DNA from: Uranotaenia lowii
Lineage: Eukaryota; Arthropoda; Insecta; Diptera; Culicidae
DNA: 64,000 nucleotides
Assembly (NCBI RefSeq): GCF_029784155.1
Contig: NC_073692.1
Coordinates: 371,237,160-371,301,159 of the forward strand
Direction: 5' to 3'
Positions 56,497 to 64,000 of the stretch are shown here, piece by piece (positions within the stretch are counted from its first letter, which is position 1; the number at the start of each line of letters is the position of its first letter). Below the pieces are notes generated by a model. That model saw only the letters and a program-made list of their open reading frames with translations, had not been told where the DNA came from and made no database searches. Made by a program: the position numbers and the translations under genes.

Positions 56497-57502
56497 ATGG
56501 GGCAGAAAATAATTTCACTAGTCCTGGTTTTCATATTTCGTCAAGTATCAACTTCATTTGCCCAGGAATATCCATTTCAAACTGACTTCCCTTGGCAGGG
56601 CCCACCACCTTGGGTAGATGAAAACTCACCTAGATATCCAACCGACGGTTGTAAGTATGTGCGTCAGCACCTCAACCCCGAGGTTCACAGATATTTTTGA
56701 GCAGAAAATTCTCGTAAACTTCAATTTGCCTCTCTCCTGATCGCGTTTTTAGTTCCAGTACCCTTGAATCCCGAAGCAATGGGCGGCTATTTCGAAGGAG
56801 ATATGATTCTAAGCCAGGAGCAATTCAGACTTATGGAAGGTAAGAACGGTGTTCTCATCGAATTATTTCGCTGGCCACATAAGACCGTTCCTTACGTGTT
56901 CGAGCCAAACCGTTTCAACAGGATGCAAATTGCTATGATAAGGAAAGCAATGCGCCGGATCGAGAGGGTTACCTGCGTCAAGTTCACGCCACGCACTAAT
57001 CAACGGGATTACATTCGCATTCAAGGCTTCAAGCCTGGTTGTTCTGCCCAGATAGGCCATCTCATTGGACAGCAAGAGGTCAACTTCGCGCCGGGCTGTT
57101 TTCAGGTAGGCGTTCTCATGCATGAACTGATACATGTGCTTGGATTCGTTCATATGCAAAGTGCCCCGAACCGGGACGAATGGGTGCGCATCCTTTGGAA
57201 AAATATAAAGCCGGGCCATGAGAGGAACTTCGACAAGTACGAAGCCAGCTGGATTGGTCTTTTCGGAACCCAATATGATTACGGAAGTATTATGCACTAC
57301 ACTCTATACGATTTCAGCAAAAATGGAAAGAAAACTATGGTACCGCTGAGGGTGAGATTCTTTCGTGATCATTAAAACGTGTATTGAAATGAACATTACT
57401 CTTTATAATTTGTAGGATACCAAAATGGTTGGACAACGGAAAGGATTGAGCAGAGCCGACATTACTAAAATAAACAGAATGTACAAATGTAGGGCGGCGT
57501 AG
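56497..57502 (+). CDS. astacin zinc metalloprotease, paralog 4
   Basis: 277-279-residue secreted peptidase; exons 56497-56650, then from 56753 or 56759 to 57351, and 57416-57502. Two acceptors six bases apart (TTTTTAG and TTCCAG) both keep the frame; alignment to paralog 3 favours 56759, the pyrimidine tract favours 56753. Signal peptide ends near TSFAQ. Exon 2 has YFEGDMIL (aspartate switch), HELIHVLGFVH at about 175-185, Met-turn GSIMHY. The fourth cysteine is in exon 3 (MYKC). Closest in the window to paralog 3 in exon 1 and upstream sequence. Intact. Confidence 0.92.
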
Positions 57503-57577
57503 CATTCAGCAACAACATTTTGTTACACCTATGTAACTAACCCCACCAGTAAAATAATGATCATTATTAATCTAGGC

Positions 57578-57645
57578 GTACACCGTTCGGACTGAAAATT
57601 CCACCAAACAGCTTTCAGGGGATGATTACGATGTTCCGCTTCGGA
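57578..57645 (+). pseudogene. Gypsy-type RT fragment downstream of astacin 4
   Basis: Encodes TPFGLKIPPNSFQGMIT, same orientation and window as the fragments upstream of paralogs 3 and 4. Confidence 0.65.
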
Positions 57646-57994
57646 GGGCCGGTGTGTCAGCAAGGACGATGTTGAAATGGTTTTTATAAAAATTAAGTTT
57701 GATTTGTATTACCAAGCAAGGTTGCCGAAAAAAAATTCTGTGTTTTTGCGAAAAAAATTCTGATTTTCTGTGAATTTATCAAACAATTCTGTGCTCATTC
57801 ATCATGACAAATTGAGTTTTTTTACATTTTACCTAAAAAAAATTAATTTACCTTACTGGTCATATAATATTTTATAAATTTTAAGCTTAAAATCCAAATG
57901 TATTTGAATATGAAAAACAATATTTTTGGAAATACGTTCAAAATTTAAAAAAAATCTGTGAAATCTGTGAATATTTCCAAAATTCTGTGTTCTG
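57646..57994. other. no gene; AAATTCTGTG words
   Basis: AAATTCTGTG and ATCTGTGAAT words recur at 57737-57985, bounded by GTTGCCGAAAAAAAATTCTG near 57721. Probably a MITE or short simple-sequence array. Confidence 0.4.
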
Positions 57995-58877
57995 ACACTT
58001 TTTTCCTCGAACATGACTCATAACCTTCTGCACAGTTGCATTTTCACCACTTTTGGCCAATCCCTTTTAAATTTTCCGATATCATCAGCTGGTTTTATGT
58101 ATTTTCGTAGCTTTGCTTTGGTCAAAGCCCAAAAAGTCTCGATTGGCCGTGCTTCGGGGCAATTAGGCAGAATCATGTTTTTTGGCACAAAACAGACGTT
58201 TTGACTTATGAACCACCCTAGTGTGTCTTTGGCATAATGGCATGATGCCAAATCGGCCCAAAATATGACGGGTCCATTCCTTGATATAGTTCTGGGTATT
58301 CATTGTTTCCGACATGACGGACGAGCTAGATATTTTGCCGCACTCGAAAATTGCCTGCCACACCGTTACCTTCCTTCCAAATTTTTCGGTGAAAATGACC
58401 TTCTCCGTTTCGGGGATATCCTTGTCATTGCGTACATGAAGTATAGTGGCGCAGGAAAGGTTTCATAGTCCAATTTCACATACGTTATATTGTCCATGAT
58501 AAATAATGTACCCAGAACTTTAGCAAAACATTGAATCATACAGTTTCCGGGCTCTTGGTTTGACAGAAACGGCTTGACTTGGGTTCCTTTTGAATTTTTT
58601 CTGCTTTCGGTACGTCTTGAGCCCAAGTCGCTCTCCAGCACGCATCACGTTAGACGTCGAAGTCCCGACTTTTCTTGCCACATCCAACGGTTTCTGTTTG
58701 TAGGCATCCCTGACCTTTTTGTCGATAGCAGGGCTAACAGGACCAGATTTTCGACCACTCCTCGGTGTCCATAACGCATCCTCTTCTTTGGCCAATTTTT
58801 TCAATGAGATTCCACTCACAGTACACCACTTGTGCACGAAACTTTTTCTTTCTCTTCTCCGGAGTAAGATCAAGCAT
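57995..58877 (-). pseudogene. second DD37E-type transposase, inactivated
   Basis: From ATG 58877 frames give KFRAQVVYCEWN, then RKSGPVSPAIDKKVRDAYKQ, KVGTSTSNVMRAGERLGLKT, first Asp in DNITYVKLD, second in DLASCHYAKDTLGWF, and Glu in PEARPIETFW. In the frame containing both, 37 residues separate the second Asp from the Glu, so it is of the DD37E type. Several frameshifts and stops are present, and no terminal repeats were located. It differs clearly from the 50657 mariner. Confidence 0.8.
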
Positions 58878-60098
58878 TTTGAAATGTAATCACAAACTAA
58901 ACGTTTTTTTGATGTTATTACGTACAGAAATGTGTGAACAAAAGGACGCAGCCAGTAGAATTCGAAAAAAAATTATTCGATTCAAAATGACCATCAACAT
59001 TAGGTGTGCTTATAATTTCTGGAACAGTCTATAATAAAAATATATATGAGTTTGAAAATCGTTTTTAAATTCATGCAATTTTTTTTTCAAAAACGGATCT
59101 CAAACGATTCTACGTAAAATCTCAAACGATTTTATGTAAAACGTATGCATAGTTGCAAAATGAGAATCATTAAAATTTCGTTGTGTTAATTTCGCGCTGA
59201 TATGAAGAAGCTAAGGAAAACCAGATAGTTGAACAGTTTCCTAAAATGTTTTTTCTATTCAATAAGATTTGTATTATTTTCAACAACATATTACATACAT
59301 ACGAAAATCATCTTTTTGCCAACCTTTCCTTAGGCCGATGACATAGTGAGAGTTAAATTGGCCAAGGCCAGGACCAGATGTTCCCGAACAACTTCTCCTA
59401 TCAATTCTAATCATGTACAGGCCAAGAGCTTTCTATTCATGTGTCGCAAGTTAAAATCTGATCATTTTGATTTTTCGGATTTCGGAACCGGCCAGATTGG
59501 TCGTGTCCAATGAACTTCATGACTGCTAAAATCATTACATTTTTTGAAATTTTTCCATGACAGTCACGGAATCCAAAATTCAAAAATGTAATTTCGACAG
59601 TCAGAGCAAGGTGTGTATATATAGGAGGTGTTTACCGAATATAAAATTCCCGATTCAGCCCTTTTGGGTAATTAGGCTATGCAACTGCGGAACTCATGGA
59701 GTTTGTTTACTAACAAACCACAGAAAAGCTGAGCAAATAATTTTAAGCCTAGTCCACACTAGAAGACGGATCGTCTCGAGTCGGTCTCAGCGTCTCCCAT
59801 TTTCTTCGGGAGACACTGAGACCGTCTCAGGTTTCCAACAACAACAACAGACAACAAAGTTCGTCTCATAACAAAAATCGCAGTTCATGTTCCCTAGTTT
59901 GTAAACAAACTCATTGAGAGCCCCGCTCACTCCTCGTCTACTTACTGTGGAAGTCGGAGAACCTCGTGTTTCAAAAAACCTTGAGTCAGAGGACCGACAG
60001 AATTTTCGACTATCACAAGTCAAAAATGTTATCGAGATGAATAATTCGATGACATTTTTCTGAGCAACTGTCATTGCAAAACTGAATAACATTTCCTG
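58878..60098. other. no gene; one PIF-type MITE end and a hairpin
   Basis: TTAGGCCGATGACATAGTGA at 59333 is a single end of the 55626 MITE family. At 59791-59831 GGTCTCAG(C/T)GTCTCCC forms a 16-bp stem with one mismatch. Frames at 59557 and 59787 are unsupported. Confidence 0.45.
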
Positions 60099-60107
60099 CA
60101 GTCGTTC

Positions 60108-60785
60108 CAAGGAATATAAGGGAGCTTATGAATAAGAAGGTAGTGCCAAAGCGGGCCTGCTCTAGTACAGGCTGAGACGTCACAATTTCGAAAAATCTGT
60201 TAATTTACTTGGAAACTTATCTTTTTCGTTGATAATTCGAAGCATCTGTTGAATTTTTCCATTTTGAAACATGTTATTGTAGAAGGATTCTTGCCCTTCA
60301 AGATCGGTACAAAGAAAGTTGCATTTTCGAATATTTTTTTCTATAAAATAGACCATCGAAGTTAGAAAAAATGGTGGATTTTCCTCACTGAAATTTGCAA
60401 AACATTAAAATTATTTCAAAGTCTTCCATGAAAATGTTCAAGTCAGTGCATCTTAAGCTCCTCATTACAATAAAGTTATCAGAATACAAATTTTTATACA
60501 AAACAACAATCTTTTATTGGCATTTTAGTAAACTGATTTAACAATCATTTATTGATGTTAATTGTTCTACATAAGAATTGTAAAGCTTTAAGGCGAATTT
60601 TCAAAGGACCAAAAAACTTCATAAGTGAAATGATCAAACTGAAATTGGTATTCATTTTCGTTCTAAAACGTGTTTTTCTTTGAAATTCCTACCATTCTCA
60701 TATAAATTTTCGATAAAATCGTTTTTGTGACGTCACAAAAAAAACCAATATGGCTTTCAGCACTACCTTATTTAAATATTCCTTG
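60108..60785. mobile_element. 678-bp element with 9-bp target duplication
   Basis: CAGTCGTTC lies on both sides (60099-60107, 60786-60794). The ends are CAAGGAATAT inverted, followed by AAGGTAGTGC subterminal repeats. Palindromic GACGTCAC sites occur near each end (60177, 60728). A 9-bp duplication points to a Mutator-like or related superfamily. No transposase. Confidence 0.75.
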
Positions 60786-60990
60786 CAGTCGTTCAACATT
60801 TTTTTTTGGTTGGCCGTCAATGTCATTGAGATCTTTTCGAATGTCATTGGAAAATGTTATGCGACTGTCACGACACTGTGGTATCTACTTGATCGCAGTA
60901 ATCGAGTGAATATACAGCTGAAGAATGTCAATTAAAATCATTAACATGATAAGAGAAGACTCGTATATTTACAGGTCTCAAGAGAGATAC

Positions 60991-61228
60991 TGTTGCGAGA
61001 GCGACAGACAGAGGAATATAATTTTCCGATTTGTTAAAACGACCTTTATTCAACAATATGTATGATTATTCGGTGGCGTTAATAAATTCTGTTGAGGAAA
61101 ACTGTAATCCGGTCATAGTAGTCATAGGAATACTTGTTAGAAACATCTAGATTCAATAAAATATAGTTAGTGTTACTTTCGAGTTCAATCTTAACAGACG
61201 TCTTTCAATACGCCACTAACTCACAAGA
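60991..61228 (+). repeat. probable 5' LTR of a second Copia element
   Basis: Starts TGTTGCGAG and contains AATAAA at 61156. The right border is placed before GGTTTTGGGACCTAG, a degenerate Copia primer site; an alternative end is TTAACA at 61196. Confidence 0.5.
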
Positions 61229-61239
61229 GGTTTTGGGAC

Positions 61240-61840
61240 CTAGTCTGGAAGATGTCGAATTAAAATCCCGGAATCGAAAGGCTTGTCGGTAGGGAAAATT
61301 GGAGTACCTGGAAGTTCGCCGTAAAAACGTATCTCGAAGTGGAAGAACTTTGGGATGCAGTCGAACCAGGAAAAAAACCCGACGGAACACTGGAAGAAGT
61401 TGATCCCGTTAAGGACCGGAAGGCACGTGGCAAGATCATAGAGCCGGAAAACAACCACAACCACAGCTTGGGAAGCTTGGACGAAGCTGAACAAGGCGTT
61501 TGAGGAAGGTGGACTCACGCGAGAAATTGGCCTACTTTACAAGCTCATCAGAACCGACCTGGAATCTTGTGGGGCCATGGAATGTTACGCGAACCGTATG
61601 ATTTCAAAATTCCACCAATTAAACGAAATTGGATTTCCGATTCCTGAGAGATTCGTTGGGGTGCTGCTGTTGGCCGGGCTACCGGAACGTTACCAACCGA
61701 TGGTGATGGCGGTCAAGAACTCAGGAACGGCCATAACGGGAGATTCGGTGAAAACGATTCTGTTACAAGAAGAGTCGTTGCCAAGTGAAAAAACAGCGTT
61801 CGTTGCCAAAGGAAAAAAACAGCGACACACGTGGTGGTAG
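61240..61840 (+). pseudogene. Copia gag, frameshifted
   Basis: Pieces in three frames give WKFAVKTYLEVEELWDAV-like text near 61320 and DLESCGAMECYANRMISKF and VGVLLLAGLPERYQPMV in the last frame (61500-61840), the UBN2-type gag of Copia elements. The last frame stops at 61838. Confidence 0.75.
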
Positions 61841-64000
61841 CCATAGCAACAGCAATCAGAAGCAAAATTTTTCGAAGCAAAAGGGTCCGAGATGCCGAAA
61901 ATGCAATAAGTATGGACACGTTGCAAAGTGCTGTCCCGAAAATCGTCAAGGTAAAAGAGCGGATGCATTCTGTACGGTTCTGTCCACCATCCAAGCATCA
62001 GGGGAGAACGATTGGTACCTGGATTCGGGAGCCACACGCCATATGACGAAAAATCAAGCGTTGCTGAAGGATGTTCGGTCGTCTAGTGGTGTGGTGGTTG
62101 CGGCCAATAAGGAGACAATCCACATCAAAGGTTGTGGATCGAGCACCTTGTATCCGGTTTGCCAAAAGAATTCACAAGGCATCGTGGTGAACAACGTGCA
62201 GCTGATTCCAGATCTTTCCACCAATCTGCTGTCGGTGGTTCAAATCGTCAAGAAAGGCTACAAGGTTGAGTTCGATAACTGTGGTTGCAAGATTTTTAAC
62301 CCGGATGGGAAGCTGATAGCTACTGGTGTCATCGAGAATGATCTCTTCAAGCTGGATCAAACCAAACTGTCCGGAAAAGCAATGCTGTGTTCTCCTAGCG
62401 CTTCGTTGGAGGTTTGGCACAAACGAATGGGTCACCTGGGTTTCGGTAACATCAAGAAGCTGACCAGCATAGTAACAGGTGTCGAAATCAACAGCAACGA
62501 GCATCGTGATTGTTCCATTTGTCCGATGGGCAAACAGACTCGTTTACCGTTCGGGAAGTCTGGATCAAGAGCTCGAGTACTATTGGAGGTTATTCATTCC
62601 GATATAGCCGGTCCAATGGAGGAGTCATCGCTGGGAGGCAACCGCTATTACATTTCGTTCATTGACGACAAATCACGGCGAATGTGTGTGTACTTCCTGA
62701 AGACGAAATCTCAAGATGAAGTCCTTAGCTGTTTCAAGCAGTATCAAGCGTGTGCCGAGCGTCAATGTGGCACGAAAATCAAAATCCTGCGAACAGATAA
62801 TGGTAAGGAATTCGTTAATAATGACTTACAAAGTTATCTTCAGGCTACGGGCATCAAGCATCAAACTACCGTCCCGTACACACCGGAACAAAACGGGCTG
62901 GCGGAGCGCGCCAACCGAACGATAGTCGAGCGAGCCCGGTGTATGATTTTTGAAGCGAAATTACCGAAATCGTTCTGGGCTGAGGCTGTTGCTGCTGCGG
63001 TTTATCTGGTGAACAGATCCCCCACTAGTGGCCATGCGATGACACCCGAGGAAGCGTGGAGTGGTAAAAAACCAGACCTCTCTCATGTGCGCGTGTTTGG
63101 AACGAAGGCAATGGTGCAAGTACCCAAACCTAAGCGACGGAAGTGGGACCCGAAAGCTCGGGAATGCGTGCTGACTGGTTTCGAAGAGGATACGAAAGGT
63201 TATCGGCTGTATGATTCGGTCTCGAAATGTTTCCAGATCAGCCGAGACGTGAGTTTCATTGACGAGTGTTCTGGCGAGTGTCCTTTGTCATCGAAACGTA
63301 AAGCCATCGTTGTACCATTGGACGAATCGTTCGGTGGTCTCAGTGAGGAAACGACTGTACCCTTAGGAATCAACGCTGCAAGCGATGCTGAGGTTGATGG
63401 CGAAAATTCTGATGACGATCAGGATACATCAACAGAAATTTTTGAAGATTGCGATAATGTTGAACCAATTCCTTCTACCAGTGCCGATGTGACCGTGCTC
63501 CCTCCGCAACAATTCTCAAATCCACCTCGGTCACAGGTGTTGAGGCGCAGCGGTCGGGAGCACAGACTGCCAGGCAAGTACATTGATTATTCTGTCAAAT
63601 GTAAGGGTTTACCCGTTTCAAAACTTACACAGGCATATTCCGACGTACCGAGCGAGACGAAGGCATCCGATGACGATGGGGAAGCAGTGGAACCGAGGAA
63701 TTATTCCGAAGCGATGGCATCACCACATGCAAGTTTCTGGAAGCAGGCCATGGCAGATGAACTGAAGGCGATCCATTCCAACGGCACCTGGACACTGGTT
63801 GACCTCCCGCCTGGACGCAAACCGATCGGATGCAAGTGGGTGTTCAAAGTTAAGCGAGGACCCACTGGTGAAGTGCTGCGGTACAAAGCACGCCTGGTCG
63901 CCCAAGGGTTTAGTCAGCAGTATGGAACTGACTACGACGAAGTGTTTGCTCCGGTCGTTCAGCAAACCACATTCCGAACATTGATGGCAGTTGCAGCGAA
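61816..64000 (+). CDS. Copia pol polyprotein, runs off the window
   Basis: An open frame of some 728 codons without a stop continues past the end. Order: zinc knuckle CRKCNKYGHVAKCC (about 61900), protease YLDSGATRHMT (62020), GAG-pre-integrase WHKRMGHLGFGN (62420) with CSICPMGKQ, integrase HSDIAGPM (62595), TDNGKEFVNN (62795) and PYTPEQNGLAERANRT (62880), acidic hinge (63380-63480), then the RT start WKQAMADELKAIHSNGTW and YKARLVAQGFSQQYGTDYDE. It is joined to gag by a +1 shift at an A7 run (61813-61819). The RT active site and RNase H lie outside. Pol itself shows no lesion, so the element is young. Confidence 0.92.

Noticed and set aside
1..64000. CRISPR arrays, prophage or bacterial operons
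   Set aside because: Introns, poly(A) signals and retrotransposons show an animal genome; the repeats lack CRISPR spacing.

Overview
The window is eukaryotic, and most likely comes from an insect of the mosquito type (Diptera: Culicidae). The reasons are an AT-rich background, genes with 55-80 bp GT-AG introns, AATAAA signals, trypsin and minimal astacin proteases of the kind expanded in mosquitoes, and a very dense load of RTE, Jockey/CR1-like, Copia, Gypsy, hAT, mariner (DD37E) and TA-flanked MITE elements. The species cannot be read from the sequence. There are no operons and no CRISPR.

Host genes are few. One trypsin-type serine protease lies at 3492-4426 (minus, 3 exons, TATA box, upstream GATA motifs). 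Four paralogous astacin zinc metalloproteases lie at 24178-25144 (minus), 40302-41804, 43068-44521 and 56497-57502 (all plus). All four share one gene structure: a signal-peptide exon, a phase-1 intron, a large catalytic exon, a phase-0 intron, and a short last exon that supplies the fourth conserved cysteine. The second has a Pro/Gly/Gln-rich stretch with a 20-residue repeat. The third and fourth have the same short Gypsy-type reverse transcriptase fragment 170-200 bp upstream, and copies also lie between genes 2 and 3 and just after gene 4. A small two-exon hypothetical gene start lies at 47860-48112.

Almost everything else is nested mobile DNA. 0-3.4 kb: decayed RTE half, tRNA-like SINE head, degenerate tandem repeat. 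6.2-13.4 kb: a multi-exon transposase-like gene (DUF7869-like by recollection) broken by one stop, a 239-bp near-perfect palindromic MITE and a larger insertion. 10.5 kb: a 9-bp minisatellite. 14.5-19.5 kb: an hAT element (8-bp target duplication) that received a 3.9-kb insertion (11-bp duplication), itself carrying further nested elements. 19.6-23.2 kb: more MITEs and a 1-kb retroposon with a 22-bp duplication. 25.8 kb: a foldback. 27-32.8 kb: a Jockey/CR1-like element whose YADD box is mutated and which is split by two MITEs. 33-39.3 kb: RTE, RT and Copia pieces. 48.6-50 kb: a TA-flanked element carrying a tRNA-derived SINE. 50.7-52 kb: mariner. 53-56 kb: an LTR with repeat-rich leader, and a retroposon copy split by a 1.5-kb solo LTR and a PIF/Harbinger-type MITE. 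58 kb: a second DD37E relic. 61-64 kb: a Copia element whose pol frame runs off the window.

The most unusual pattern is that several TA-flanked non-autonomous elements of different word families (15.7-17.8, 19.6-20.6, 21.0-21.6, 28.2-29.4 kb) share one design. Their outer thirds are built from reiterated palindromic words, and a less AT-rich core looks like a miniature spliced transcription unit with short GT-AG introns and AATAAA but no meaningful ORF.
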